A stretch of 64,000 nucleotides of DNA from Paenibacillus rhizosphaerae (GCF_014192015.1 NZ_JACHXJ010000001.1:1860001-1924000), one strand, 5' to 3'; counted from the first letter of the stretch, positions 54,105-64,000 are shown. Notes: generated by a model not told the origin, from the letters alone. Program-made: numbers and translations.

Positions 54105-55678
54105 TATTTCACCTTATGTTTTGTGCGGTATTCGGTTGGGCTCATGCCCAGCGTTTCTTTGAACTGACGATTGAAATAAATGATATTCCGATAGCCAATC
54201 TGGCCTGCAACTTCGTAAATTTTCAGTTTGGGATCGAGCAAAAGTCGGCAGGCGGTGTCAAGCTTCTTGCGAATCATGAAGTCGCTGAAATGGGTGCCCG
54301 TCGTTTCTTTGAATAAGTAACCGAGATAATTAGGGGAAAATCCGAACGTATGCGCTAGATCGCGTAGGGTGACCTTCTCGCCAATATGTTCATCGACGTA
54401 TTTCTCGATCTCTTGAACCAGTTTCTGATTTGTGTTCTCGCGCTTGTGTTTCAGCAGCTCAGAGAGCTCAAACATCCGCCGCCGTAACCACGATTTCACA
54501 TCGCTGATCGTTTCAAACCGGTAAATGACGTCGAGATGCTCGAAATCGACCCCGAGCACATGATACAAATCCTCGTTGATCGAATGGAGTAGGATATCCA
54601 GTTTGGACAGAATGCCCATCGCGAAATGATGAACAGAACTCCGGTTGGAAGGTTGTCCGAGATTTTTGAATAAGGCTTCCATGCAGTTGTCGATCCCGAC
54701 GAGATCGTAAGCAATGACCGATTCAAACATGTCCTCGAGCCATTGGCCCGGCACACCTTCAGATTTTTCTTGACGTTCTTGCCACTGGCCGTAGGAGATC
54801 AGACGATTTTTACCCAGAAACAGCTTGCACGCAAGCGCCTCTTTTGCCTGCCGAAAAGAACCGGGGAGGTCACGAATGTCTTCGCACGGTAGTCCGATGC
54901 CAATGGAAATCGTAAGGGAGCCCTGAGCGTGAATTGTACGAATCAGTTCCTGAAGCGCGTCTGCAGCTGTAGGCCCATAACCATCCATCAACAAGACATA
55001 ACGGCTGCTTGCCGGAAGCTTGCACAGCTGGCCTATCGGCCATTCATCGGCAAATTGTTCGATGGTTTGCATTAATCGGGAGTGAGTTTGAGATCGCATG
55101 TCTTCAGGAAGCTTCCATTCAAGATCGTCGACCTCAATGATGGCCGCGTTAAACAGGGGGGCCGACAATGTTAATCCGTATAGATTCACAGCATCCGGCT
55201 GCAGGATCGTATCTTCGCCAGACAGCCAGCGAAGAAGTAGTTCAACCCGGACGTAAGGGAGGGCAGTCTCCACTGTGACGGCTCTAGATTGATGAATTCT
55301 GAATTCATCCAATGTCTGGATCATGGAACGGAGCGAGATGAGCAGTTCATCGGTGTCCACGGGCTTCAGGATATACCCGACCGCTTTCATCTCTATGGCC
55401 TGCTTCGCATAACGGAAATCTTCGTGGCCGCTGATAATCAGAACCTGGAGGTTGGGCTGAAGTTCACGGGCCTTGCGGACCAGTTCAAGACCATTCATGA
55501 TGGGCATCTGAATATCGGTAATCAGCATGTCAAACTTTTCTTCTTGTAGTAACCGAAGCGCCATAAACGCACTGGATGCCTGGGCTTCAAGCCGAAGGCC
55601 GAGTGCTACCCAAGGAACGCGCTTTGCGAGCCATTCCAGATCCAGCAGTTCATCATCGACAATCATGACTCTATACAC
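54104..55678 (-). CDS. YesN-type response regulator with AraC DNA-binding domain
   Basis: The 524-aa protein has a receiver domain (about 2-125; Asp in MLITDIQMPIMNG), a linker (about 130-410) and an AraC domain (about 425-522; LRDLAHTFGFSPNYLGYLFK and VAGQIGYRNIIYFNRQFK). It is the partner of the kinase that follows it. Likely target: the permease/binding-protein operon and the GH16 gene. CCAAGGAGG stands before the ATG at 55678. Confidence 0.92.
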   Translation of the reverse strand: MYRVMIVDDELLDLEWLAKRVPWVALGLRLEAQASSAFMALRLLQEEKFDMLITDIQMPIMNGLELVRKARELQPNLQVLIISGHEDFRYAKQAIEMKAVGYILKPVDTDELLISLRSMIQTLDEFRIHQSRAVTVETALPYVRVELLLRWLSGEDTILQPDAVNLYGLTLSAPLFNAAIIEVDDLEWKLPEDMRSQTHSRLMQTIEQFADEWPIGQLCKLPASSRYVLLMDGYGPTAADALQELIRTIHAQGSLTISIGIGLPCEDIRDLPGSFRQAKEALACKLFLGKNRLISYGQWQERQEKSEGVPGQWLEDMFESVIAYDLVGIDNCMEALFKNLGQPSNRSSVHHFAMGILSKLDILLHSINEDLYHVLGVDFEHLDVIYRFETISDVKSWLRRRMFELSELLKHKRENTNQKLVQEIEKYVDEHIGEKVTLRDLAHTFGFSPNYLGYLFKETTGTHFSDFMIRKKLDTACRLLLDPKLKIYEVAGQIGYRNIIYFNRQFKETLGMSPTEYRTKHKVK

Positions 55679-55827
55679 GATTCAAACCTCCTTGGGGTCT
55701 TAACTAATCTTCTGTGGAACAGTATAACAAAACAAATTCTGGACAATAAGTACCTTCTTTCATGATAAAGTTAAAAACGAACTCCCAGGTCCTGTAATAG
55801 GAGGGAGTCCGCTGAAGATTATTCTAT

Positions 55828-57501
55828 TTATTTACCCAGCTGCTTTACATGTTCTTGCCATTTTTCTGTTTTGTATTTCAGCAGCTTATCGTAACCGGCT
55901 TTATTCAAATCGTCCAATCCTTGGCTGAGTATTGCTTCCACATCCTGATCGTCCTTGGCAAAAAGCGCTTTGGACGTGGTCTTGGTGGCAATATCCACCA
56001 CATTTTGCTGAATCAATCCTTCCGGCGCATCGACAGGCGGATTGATATCAAAGAAGACGGAGGTATCTGCTACCGTGTTATTAACGACATCGCCATAAAT
56101 ATCCTGCTGATCTGCAGATAAGTATTTCGCACGTTCACGGTCCCAAGGCACATAAATAGGCATTGGCTTGTTGGGGTGAGCATCGAGTTTGAGCTTTTGC
56201 AGCTCATCAGGCTTCAGCGCAAGGAATTTGTCGTTTGGAATCGGTGCACCATCTTCCGTTGTCTTATCCCAATACAAGCCTTGCGGGCCATAGATCAATG
56301 TCCGCGAATTTTCCGGACTGGTCGCGTAGTCATACCACGCAAAGATCCGCTCGGGTTCCTTGGCGCTTTTCGTAATTGAGTTATAGTTCCAGCCCAGCTT
56401 GTTGTAGCCGATTACGACGATTTTCCTCTGATCCACACCAGGCTTGACGAACGGCCAGACGATATCGTATCCGTCATTTGGATTTTTGCCGCGCAGCAGT
56501 CGATCTGCCTCGGAGGCATCATTTACGACACCGAAGCCGGTATATACAGCGATTTTGCCGGTTTTCAGCTTTTCCTTGATCTGATCCTGCTTCTGGGTAA
56601 GTGTATCCTGGGACAGAAGCCGTTCGCGGAACAACTTGCTCACGTATTTCTGAGCTTCTATGTAATCCGGGTTCGCGTATAGCGGCTTCAATTCATTGCC
56701 TTCTGGGACAGCAAACACGTGAACGGCCCGGGCGAAGTCTCCAACAATGCCTTCTTTCATGCCGGCCCATACGAGCCCCGTAATGGCGGTCAGCCCTTCG
56801 TTGAACTGCTGAGTTGCTACTGGTGTCACATCCGGATACTTGGCCTTCACCATATTAAGGTAGTTATAAAGATCATCAAACGTTACCAGTTTCGGCGAGC
56901 CGAGCTCCTTGTAGATCTTTCTATTGATCCACCAGCCCGAGTTGCCTGCTTTAATATCGCCTGTATACCACGACGGAATGCCGTATATATTGCCGTCGGG
57001 TGCTTTCAGCAAGTTTAATGTATCTTCGCCGATGGCTTTCTTCAAGTTTGGATATTTGTCATAGTACGCGTTAAGTGGAACGAGCGCGCCTTCCTTCCCC
57101 ATCTTATTGGCGTCAGAACGCTCGAGGGTGATGACATCGGGAAGATTAGTGGAAGCGATCATTGTACTCAGCTTTTGCTTGGCATTCCCATTCGGAGAGA
57201 TACCCTGTACTTCGATCATGAGCTGTTCCTTGATATAACGTTGCGTTGGCGAGTTTGGATCGTAAGGTTCAGGGTTCCACCAGTCGTAGTTCGGGAACCA
57301 GGAGTACTTCAATGGTTCGATGCCGATTTTCCCGGGATTGTCAGATGGCACTTCAGATGAAGCTCCTCCCTCTGTGGCGGCCGTTGTCTTCGTCGATGGG
57401 GAGGGCTCACTGCTATTTCCGCTGTTACTGGAACAAGCAGTGAGCAACAGGCCTGCGGCAAGGATGGCTGCTAGTGCGTTGGCGGTGACTTTGATTTTCA
57501 T
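55828..57501 (-). CDS. Sugar-binding lipoprotein of the glucan-type importer
   Basis: The 557-aa protein has a lipoprotein signal peptide with lipobox LLLTACSS (Cys about residue 23), a Ser/Thr/Pro linker and a LplA/YtcQ-type binding domain (for example LPDVITLERSDANKMGKEGA). It captures an oligosaccharide for the permeases 84 nt upstream in the same operon. With the GH16 enzymes nearby, a beta-1,3-glucan fragment is the likely ligand, an inference from context. Confidence 0.9.
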   Translation of the reverse strand: MKIKVTANALAAILAAGLLLTACSSNSGNSSEPSPSTKTTAATEGGASSEVPSDNPGKIGIEPLKYSWFPNYDWWNPEPYDPNSPTQRYIKEQLMIEVQGISPNGNAKQKLSTMIASTNLPDVITLERSDANKMGKEGALVPLNAYYDKYPNLKKAIGEDTLNLLKAPDGNIYGIPSWYTGDIKAGNSGWWINRKIYKELGSPKLVTFDDLYNYLNMVKAKYPDVTPVATQQFNEGLTAITGLVWAGMKEGIVGDFARAVHVFAVPEGNELKPLYANPDYIEAQKYVSKLFRERLLSQDTLTQKQDQIKEKLKTGKIAVYTGFGVVNDASEADRLLRGKNPNDGYDIVWPFVKPGVDQRKIVVIGYNKLGWNYNSITKSAKEPERIFAWYDYATSPENSRTLIYGPQGLYWDKTTEDGAPIPNDKFLALKPDELQKLKLDAHPNKPMPIYVPWDRERAKYLSADQQDIYGDVVNNTVADTSVFFDINPPVDAPEGLIQQNVVDIATKTTSKALFAKDDQDVEAILSQGLDDLNKAGYDKLLKYKTEKWQEHVKQLGK

Positions 57502-57584
57502 TTAAATGACCCCTTTCTGTTATTTCCTTTATTTAAGTGTGAGAGGGCTCGCGGAGCCATCTCTGATGCCGGGAACGGACGATG

Positions 57585-58478
57585 TTAGCCTTTAATTGAA
57601 CCGACGAGCACCCCTTTAACAAAATACTTCTGAACGAAGGGATAAACCATGATGATAGGCATCGTAGCGATGACCAGGGTGGACATTTGCAACGCTTTTG
57701 CCGTTATGGTTTGCTGTGACATTTGTTTCATAGCTTCGGAATTTAGAGCCGATGTCATCTGCTCATAGAACAGGCTTGAATTCATCGCATTGATCAAATA
57801 AGTCTGCAGAGGGAGAAGGGATTGGTTATTGATATAAATGCTGGCCGTGAACCACTCGTTCCATAGCCCGACGGCGGTAAACAGCGAGATGGTCGCTAGA
57901 ATCGGTCCGGAAACATGGAGCACAATTCTGAAGAAAATCCCAAAATCCGTACAACCATCGATCTTAGCCGATTCCTCGAGCCCATCCGGAAGTTCAGAGA
58001 AGAAGGTTCGAAATATAAGCATATAGTAGACGTTGACCATGCCTGGGAGCACAAGGACCCAGAAACTATCGTACAAATGCAGTTCACGGAACCATAGAAA
58101 TGTTGGGATCAGCCCGCCACTGAAATACATGGTAATGATCGCAACGATAAAATAAAATTTACGCCCTGCCAAGAACTTCTTCGATAAGCCGTATGCAAAT
58201 AAAGAAGTAAGAAAAATGGCAAGCGCCGTACCGATTGCAGTGCGAAGCACGCTAATCAAAACCGCCTGGTACATAGATTTGTTTTTCAATATGATCTCAT
58301 AGTTTTCCAGTGTCCAATGCCTTGGCCAGAAAGTTAGCCCGCCGAGCATGGTATCACTTCCTGTGTTAAATGAGATCACAATCGAATTCCAGAACGGATA
58401 CAATGTCAGAAACGATAGCGCAGCAACGGCAATGTACGAAAAAACGGACAGGGCGCGATCACTAAAGCTCAGCTTCAT
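57585..58478 (-). CDS. Sugar ABC transporter permease (YtcP/LplC type)
   Basis: The 297-aa protein has about six helices, an EAA-type loop GLEESAKIDGCTDFGIFFRI, and the end FVQKYFVKGVLVGSIKG, as in the YtcP group. It works with the LplB-type permease 21 nt upstream and the binding lipoprotein downstream. No cognate ATPase is present in the window. Confidence 0.93.
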   Translation of the reverse strand: MKLSFSDRALSVFSYIAVAALSFLTLYPFWNSIVISFNTGSDTMLGGLTFWPRHWTLENYEIILKNKSMYQAVLISVLRTAIGTALAIFLTSLFAYGLSKKFLAGRKFYFIVAIITMYFSGGLIPTFLWFRELHLYDSFWVLVLPGMVNVYYMLIFRTFFSELPDGLEESAKIDGCTDFGIFFRIVLHVSGPILATISLFTAVGLWNEWFTASIYINNQSLLPLQTYLINAMNSSLFYEQMTSALNSEAMKQMSQQTITAKALQMSTLVIATMPIIMVYPFVQKYFVKGVLVGSIKG

Positions 58479-58499
58479 AAGTAAGTAAGGCCCCTTTCT

Positions 58500-59471
58500 C
58501 TACCATAAACTTTCTTTTCCCATACGGCGCACCATCCCATTAGCCAAGAGGAGCAGCACGACATTGACCAGGGATTTGAACAACCCTGCGGCAGCGGCAT
58601 ACGAATAGCGCTGACCGCCTATACCAGTTCGCAGTACATAGGTGTCAATGACATCAGCTACATCCAGCAGTATCCCGTTATTGCCATTGTTCGTCAGCAC
58701 CAGAATATCTTCGAAGCCGGCATTCATGATATTGCCGACAGCCAGAATCAGAAAAACGCTGATGACTGGCATGATGCAGGGCAACGTAATGCGATAGATT
58801 TGTTTAAATCTGCTTGCCCCATCCATCGCTGCCGCTTCGTATAGATGCGGATCGATGCCTGTAATCGCCGCAAGGTAAATAATCGAATTGAATCCGATTT
58901 CCTTCCAGATGTTTGTGGAAACAAGAATACCCCAGAAATAATGGGGGGTCGACAACCAGTTGACCGGTTCATGAATGAGTCCAAGCTTCTGAAGTAAAAT
59001 ATTTACGCTTCCGTTATCAACTGCGAAAAGTGAGGCTGCGAATCCGCCAATAATGGCCCATGACATGAAATGGGGCAAATACGTCAATGTCTGGGACAGC
59101 CTTTTAAAGAATCGGTTTCGAATCTCATTGAACATAAGGGCTAGCACGATCGGAGCCGGAAATCCAATGAAGAGCTTTAAAAGACTGATAACGAAAGTAT
59201 TCCGCATAACAAGCCAGAACTCATCTGCCTCGAAGAACGCTCGAAATTGATCCAACCCGACCCAAGGACTTGCCCAGAAACCTTTGTAAATATTGTACTC
59301 TTGAAAAGCTGACAAGACGCCCCACATCGGAACATAGGCAAATAGGATCAGAAATACGATGGCTGGCAGCACCATAAGCTGCACCTGCCATTGATTGCGT
59401 ATTACTGAGCTCCAAGGCTTGTTCGATCGGGGTTGAATCTGGGGAGCGGCCTTGGCTAAATTTTGCTTCAT
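58500..59471 (-). CDS. Sugar ABC transporter permease (LplB type)
   Basis: The 323-aa protein has the LplB-type layout with MVLPAIVFLILFAYVPMWGV, SAFQEYNIYKGFW and the EAA loop DPHLYEAAAMDGASRFKQIY. It is the first gene of the minus-strand operon permease-permease-binding protein-YesN-YesM-GH16. The 258-bp gap to the divergent GH16-ricin gene should hold promoters for both directions. Confidence 0.93.
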   Translation of the reverse strand: MKQNLAKAAPQIQPRSNKPWSSVIRNQWQVQLMVLPAIVFLILFAYVPMWGVLSAFQEYNIYKGFWASPWVGLDQFRAFFEADEFWLVMRNTFVISLLKLFIGFPAPIVLALMFNEIRNRFFKRLSQTLTYLPHFMSWAIIGGFAASLFAVDNGSVNILLQKLGLIHEPVNWLSTPHYFWGILVSTNIWKEIGFNSIIYLAAITGIDPHLYEAAAMDGASRFKQIYRITLPCIMPVISVFLILAVGNIMNAGFEDILVLTNNGNNGILLDVADVIDTYVLRTGIGGQRYSYAAAAGLFKSLVNVVLLLLANGMVRRMGKESLW

Positions 59472-59729
59472 ATCGTCCTCCTGTTCAATATCTTTTGCAC
59501 CGGGTGCTGATACGTAGTTTATCTTTGTTTCTTAGGAGTCAGCTAGTAGAGAGACATAACGAAAGCTTATTCAAAATCAACGACTAAATAAGAACGGATA
59601 TTTCATGGATAATGAATAATAAATCGTTGTTCAATAATCTGTTAAATTTAGGCAGCGCACACTATATTAGTGATTGCACGACGAAATAGGTGGAAACCCT
59701 AAACAAATTTTGAAAGGAGCGTAGAATTG

Positions 59730-61022
59730 ATGGCAGTGAGAAGGCTAAGGTGGAGGAATTGGAAGAAACCAGCCCAGATACTTCTTGCAGGGGTACTTGT
59801 ATTGGGGGGATTGGCTGTTTCAAGTCAGAAGCATGCAAGTGCCGCTCCGTCCGGATCAGGTTGGGAACAAACATTTAGTGATGATTTCGATTCACTTGAT
59901 TCGACGAAATGGAAAACTGCCTGGTCGTACTGGTGGGATGGATCCATCCGCGAGGATAATCGGACCCGGCAACTTGCGTATTATCCAGACGAGAATGTGT
60001 CGATTGTGACAGATACCAGTGCAGGCGGTAACGGCAAGGTAGTTCGCTTGCGAACGGCTAAGGAAGACACATATGTGTCCTGGGAAAACAAAACGTACAA
60101 CTACACGGCAGGTGTTTTGCAATCGAGTACGCGATTCAAGCAAACATATGGTTACTATGAAGCCAGGATCAAGACGTTTAACTCCTCGGCGAAAGGATAT
60201 ATCACCGATTTTTGGTTGGCACCTTTCGCTAATAAATGGCCACCTGAGCTCGATGTGATGGAAACGGCCGGTTCAGACTCGGCAACGAAAGCGCATTTCT
60301 TTGAACACTACAGTGATTCAAACGGTGCTCATCAATATCAAGGCATTGAGAAAGCGCTCGATCCGAGTCAATGGCACACCTACGGGGTTCAGTGGGAACC
60401 AGGCAAGCTGACCTGGTTCGTTGATGGGACACAAGTTGGCAGTTCGATTACGACGGGCGTACCTAGCGAGGATATGTTCCTGATTTTATCGACGGAAGTA
60501 GGGAACGACGGATATTGGGGTAATCCTGATGCGGGTACATGGCCACAGTATATGGAAGTGGACTATGTCAAGGTGTGGAAAAAGAGCGGCATTACTTCTG
60601 GCCAAACCTATGAAATTTCCAGCAAAGTAGACGGGAATAAGGCATTCGATGTCGACAGTATTTCAACAGCAGACGGGGCAGCGGTTCAGGTCTGGGATTA
60701 TGTAGGAGGCGGCAATCAGAAGTGGAAGGCAGAAGATGTTGGGGGAGGCTTCTACAAGCTGACGGCAACCCATAGCAACAAAGTACTCGACATCTGCAAC
60801 AATTCTACGGGTCAGTCCTGTTTGAAGCAATCAACATATACCGGAGCGGATAGTCAGTTATGGAAAATCGAAGATCAAGGTAACGGGTACTATCGAATTG
60901 TTTCCAAGCTCAGTGGTCTTGTCATTGATCTGCCAAACTCGAATACAACGAATGGAACAGATCTTCAGACTTATTGGTGGAACGGTTCAGATGCTCAGCT
61001 GTGGAAGTTGACTTCGCAATAA
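59730..61022 (+). CDS. Secreted GH16 glycanase with C-terminal ricin-type lectin domain
   Basis: The 430-aa enzyme has a signal peptide (~1-40) and a GH16 domain (~45-285) with the catalytic motif ELDVME (Glu173, Asp175, Glu178). A ricin-B-type lectin (~297-430) with QxW-like repeats (NQKWKAEDV, DSQLWKIED, DAQLWKL) follows. It should cleave an extracellular glucan or galactan-type polymer and bind sugars via the lectin. AAAGGAGCG lies before ATG 59730; an in-frame TTG at 59727 is an alternative. It is divergent from the importer operon, probably under the same sensor pair. Confidence 0.9.
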   Translation: MAVRRLRWRNWKKPAQILLAGVLVLGGLAVSSQKHASAAPSGSGWEQTFSDDFDSLDSTKWKTAWSYWWDGSIREDNRTRQLAYYPDENVSIVTDTSAGGNGKVVRLRTAKEDTYVSWENKTYNYTAGVLQSSTRFKQTYGYYEARIKTFNSSAKGYITDFWLAPFANKWPPELDVMETAGSDSATKAHFFEHYSDSNGAHQYQGIEKALDPSQWHTYGVQWEPGKLTWFVDGTQVGSSITTGVPSEDMFLILSTEVGNDGYWGNPDAGTWPQYMEVDYVKVWKKSGITSGQTYEISSKVDGNKAFDVDSISTADGAAVQVWDYVGGGNQKWKAEDVGGGFYKLTATHSNKVLDICNNSTGQSCLKQSTYTGADSQLWKIEDQGNGYYRIVSKLSGLVIDLPNSNTTNGTDLQTYWWNGSDAQLWKLTSQ

Positions 61023-61042
61023 TAGAGGTTATGTGATGATAC

Positions 61043-61077
61043 GAGCAGGCCTTAATCAGGGCCTGCTCTCTTTTTTA
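61043..61077 (+). terminator. Terminator after the GH16-ricin gene
   Basis: GAGCAGGCC pairs with GGCCTGCTC around an 8-nt loop and is followed by TCTTTTTTAT. Confidence 0.88.
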
Positions 61078-61321
61078 TCGAGGTTTTTTATTTATAACTA
61101 ACCGAGTTTCAATGCACTGGTCGACATCAAAGATCTATGATCTACGCATGTTGTCTGTGGTAAGGAAAAATCTCGTGGTAAATTGAAAGTTATTGGAGGA
61201 TTTTATTTTAACCGAAGATAGAGATAGAAAATGGCCTAAAACGTTCTTCTTAAGAGTTAAATTAAACGGTGCTTTATAGGATCAAACAAAATTGATTGTT
61301 CGATATAAGAAAGGGAGTGAA

Positions 61322-64000
61322 ATGCAGATGATAATATTTTATGATCAGACCTTTCCTTATGGTGGTGTGAGACCAGATGAGGCAAGCCTTCAGAAACTCG
61401 CTTCTTTTGGGGAAATCGTTGGAGTGGAGGAGTTGGCTGGACGCCTAGACCGAGCCGAGCCTGCGGAAACGATGGTATGGCTGCACGGCCCTTATTTCCC
61501 CAAAGCGTCATGGAGTGTAATCGTACGCTTCTTGGAGCGCGGCTGCGGCTTCGTACATATAGGGGGATCCCCTTTCCGGATACCTGTATACTCTTCGGAG
61601 AATGGCTGGATAGAAGAGCGTGAACAACCTGCCTACCATCAACGACTTCGAATCCATGAGATCCAGCGAGTTGAGCGTGAGCAGGACTGGTGCTACTCCG
61701 GTAGCGGAAAAATCTATCCCCTCTTTGAAGGCATGGAGGTACTTTTCGAACCAGCGGAAACTTGCAGCTTTGTGCTTACCCTTTCCTCTACCCCTGACCA
61801 TCCTCGGGAGCCTGGCTCCAGCGGACCGATGGATGCAAGGATCCACCCAGTCATGATCGCTAACGACAAAAACGGCAGGGAGAAGGCGGCTCCGGCTGTG
61901 CTGATGGAGAACGTCCGTGGCACCTATGCCGGTAGTCGGTGGTTGTTTATCAACCAGGAGATCCGCCATCGGTTTTGGATCTCTGGTGGTCCGGAAGCTG
62001 TTGCCCGATGGGCTCAATTCTGCGGTCGAGGAGTTACAGAAGCTTGGCTGAAGACGGGATATGCCAGTTACGAAGTAGGCGAGAATCCTGCATTACTGTT
62101 GCAGATGCAAGCCTTGATAGACTCTGCTATTGCAGACTGGAATGTTGAGATTACGGTATCTCAGGCTTCCGCGACTGAAGATTCGGTTATTCATAAAGAA
62201 CGTTTGGTGCTTTCTGTTGAGCGTGAGATAATCTACGAATGGCTTCCGCTGAAGATGACACTGGAACCTGGGCTATACCGGATGGAAGCAAGAGCTGTTT
62301 CATCCAACGGGGAGCGAATGCATTTGTCCCAAGGTTTCTGGTGCAAAGACAATAATCTTTTGACTCAAGGTGAGTCTTTGGCATGCGGTCGTGATTATTT
62401 TATGAGGAACGGCAAACCGATGCCCGTCGTGGGTATGACTTATATGGCCAGCGATACCGGAAGAAAGTTTCTCTTCCTTCCGAATCCTGATGTATGGGAT
62501 CGGGATATGGAAAAAATGAAGCGGGCCGGCATCAACTTGATCCGGACGGGCATCTGGTCAGCTTGGCGGCATATAATGCTCGAGGACGGGCACCCATCTG
62601 ATAAGGTGCTTCGTTCTATGGATGCGTTCTTGTTAACGGCTGCCCGCCATGGTCTGGAAGTGATTTTTACTTTTTTTGCATTCACCCCGGAGATGTGGGA
62701 GGGATCCAATCCATATCTGGATACCCGAAGTGTAGAAGCGCAGAAGCGCTTTATCCGTTCTATCGTAACCCGGCATGCGAATACCACGAATGTCCATTGG
62801 GATCTGATTAACGAACCTTCTTTATTTGATCCTTCCCGGATTTTCGACGGGCCACGCAAAGTCGGGGATGTGAGCGAGCGTGTGGCTTTCCGGAATTGGC
62901 TCCGTAAGCGTCATGGGAACGATATCAGGGGCCTTCAAGAAAAGTGGGGCATGACGCCAGAGGAATTGCCTGATTTTGAATCCGCTAATCCGCCCGAGAA
63001 GGCGGAGATCAACTTTAATCCCACGGAGGGCAAAGCGAAACGAGGCTTGCGGTGGCTTGACTATTGTTTGTTTACTATGGACATGCACAACCGCTGGGTC
63101 GGTGAGTTGTCCAACTCGATTAGATCCTCAAGTCCCAAGCAGCTTATTACGGTGGGACAGGATGAGGCAGTTATGGCTCAAAGGCCATCCCCTTTCTTTT
63201 ATGCAGACAGTGTGGATTATACATCGGTGCATACTTGGTGGCTTAACGACCATCTGTTATGGGATGGCTTAGTCGGTAAGACACCACTAAAGCCTAATCT
63301 CGTTCAGGAAACGGGAATGATGTATGTGGAGACGGCATCGGGGATGGCTAAGCGCTCTGAACCGGAGCTCCGCAATATGCTGGAGCGGAAGTATGCGTAC
63401 GCCTTCGCCGCTGGAGCAGCCGGAGCGGTTCAATGGATATGGAATATCAATCCATATCTGAACAGTGTGAATGAGTCTAATATTGGTGCACTTCGGGCGG
63501 ATGGGACAGAGAAACCAGAAGTCGGTGTATCTTATGGGTTTGGACAATTTATGGGTGAGATTCATGGTGTATTCGCTGACAGACGTCTTGAGGAAGTTGC
63601 TGTAATCTTTCCATATTCTAATAGTTTTTCTAATCGGCACTTTGCCTTCGACGCAACAACCCGTCTATCCCGAGTATTGAGTTATCAGCTCAAGCAGACA
63701 TTCCGTATCTGGAGCGAGTATCATTTGAGCCCTGAGGAGACCGGATCCGGAGCTAAATTGATGATCGTGCCTTCCGCCCACAATCTTTCCAGCCATGCTC
63801 TGGAGCAGCTACTGCAACGCGTAAGGAAGGATGGAAGCACGCTACTACTAACTGGACCACTTTCTCTAGACGAATATTGGAAGTCCTCCGGCCGTTTACA
63901 AATGATTACTGGTGACACCAGACTAGTTAATGTCTGCCGAGAAGAGATGCTGGAAGTAGGTGGAGATAAGTTATCCATAGCTTTTGGGCAAAACCGGATC
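61322..64000 (+). CDS. Large glycoside hydrolase with clan GH-A-type TIM barrel, cut by window end
   Basis: An uninterrupted frame of 893 codons runs from ATG 61322 (AAAGGGAGTG upstream; a second ATG at 61328) to the end of the window. The first ~350 residues are beta-rich, with no signal peptide. A TIM-barrel domain (~350-720) follows, with acid/base Glu in HWDLINEPS and a candidate nucleophile Glu in LVQETGMM. A GH42-like trimerisation-type region (VAVIFPYSNSFSNRHFAFDA) starts about residue 758. The build resembles beta-galactosidase/GH42-GH5-type enzymes but no family is certain. It should work in the cytoplasm on oligosaccharides imported by the neighbouring system. Confidence 0.8.
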   Translation, partial: MQMIIFYDQTFPYGGVRPDEASLQKLASFGEIVGVEELAGRLDRAEPAETMVWLHGPYFPKASWSVIVRFLERGCGFVHIGGSPFRIPVYSSENGWIEEREQPAYHQRLRIHEIQRVEREQDWCYSGSGKIYPLFEGMEVLFEPAETCSFVLTLSSTPDHPREPGSSGPMDARIHPVMIANDKNGREKAAPAVLMENVRGTYAGSRWLFINQEIRHRFWISGGPEAVARWAQFCGRGVTEAWLKTGYASYEVGENPALLLQMQALIDSAIADWNVEITVSQASATEDSVIHKERLVLSVEREIIYEWLPLKMTLEPGLYRMEARAVSSNGERMHLSQGFWCKDNNLLTQGESLACGRDYFMRNGKPMPVVGMTYMASDTGRKFLFLPNPDVWDRDMEKMKRAGINLIRTGIWSAWRHIMLEDGHPSDKVLRSMDAFLLTAARHGLEVIFTFFAFTPEMWEGSNPYLDTRSVEAQKRFIRSIVTRHANTTNVHWDLINEPSLFDPSRIFDGPRKVGDVSERVAFRNWLRKRHGNDIRGLQEKWGMTPEELPDFESANPPEKAEINFNPTEGKAKRGLRWLDYCLFTMDMHNRWVGELSNSIRSSSPKQLITVGQDEAVMAQRPSPFFYADSVDYTSVHTWWLNDHLLWDGLVGKTPLKPNLVQETGMMYVETASGMAKRSEPELRNMLERKYAYAFAAGAAGAVQWIWNINPYLNSVNESNIGALRADGTEKPEVGVSYGFGQFMGEIHGVFADRRLEEVAVIFPYSNSFSNRHFAFDATTRLSRVLSYQLKQTFRIWSEYHLSPEETGSGAKLMIVPSAHNLSSHALEQLLQRVRKDGSTLLLTGPLSLDEYWKSSGRLQMITGDTRLVNVCREEMLEVGGDKLSIAFGQNRI

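Overview
The window looks like a chromosomal segment of a Paenibacillus-like member of the Bacillales. The grounds are AAGGAGG-type ribosome sites, LAAC/LTAC lipoboxes, an SLH-anchored exoenzyme, a YjcZ-type small spore protein, a c-di-AMP (ydaO-type) riboswitch in front of kimA, and two clusters in which a YesM/YesN-type two-component pair sits beside LplB/YtcP-type sugar permeases and glycoside hydrolases. No rRNA, tRNA, CRISPR array, integrase or intact transposase was seen.

Layout. (1) 1-3.5 kb: end of an oligopeptide/dipeptide ABC importer operon (permease end, second permease, two ATPases, small membrane protein). (2) 3.9-7.1 kb: a small membrane protein, a 723-aa protein that joins a PrsW-like intramembrane protease region to a C-terminal PD-(D/E)xK-like nuclease toxin domain, and an adjacent 109-aa acidic protein that is the probable immunity protein. 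(3) 7.2-13.1 kb: a kinase-like phosphotransferase, the riboswitch and kimA, and a secreted SLH/GH3 N-acetylglucosaminidase. (4) 13.1-30 kb: an accessory region of mostly single, unrelated genes (AraC regulators, phosphotransferases, Nudix, DUF218, methyltransferase, DUF4037, SDR, membrane proteins) separated by recurring short boxes. Type A (GGGAAACGATAGTTGAAT) lies 10-75 nt after several stop codons. Type B (AACGGGCAGGATAGTTTAA) lies about 60-180 nt before starts. Four intergenic spacers carry the complete A-hairpin-B unit. The layout resembles a gene-cassette array, but the repeats are not canonical integron attC sites. The same region holds a ~200-bp direct repeat (13.5 and 25.6 kb), a family of TGTCGRRKGACAA-ended elements and several gene fragments.

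(5) 30-46.4 kb: a carbohydrate-use region with a solute-binding lipoprotein, two convergent permeases, a YesM/YesN pair, a GH5-like enzyme, two AraC regulators, a PhyH-like oxygenase, two GH43 enzymes and a sugar-phosphate isomerase-like protein. (6) 46.6-47.6 kb: an AT-rich Nudix gene and a degraded or very small ORF. (7) 48-64 kb: a beta-1,3-glucan-type locus. Reading leftwards it runs permease, permease, binding lipoprotein, YesN, YesM, then a 1418-aa multi-domain GH16 enzyme. A second, ricin-lectin GH16 enzyme and a large TIM-barrel glycosidase cut by the window end run rightwards.

How the parts fit. In both sugar clusters the sensor pair probably detects an extracellular oligosaccharide released by the secreted enzymes and induces the LplB/YtcP-type importer, while cytoplasmic GH43/GH5-type enzymes finish degradation. 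The accessory region between the core genes and the first sugar cluster is the most unusual part, followed by the PrsW-nuclease/immunity pair.
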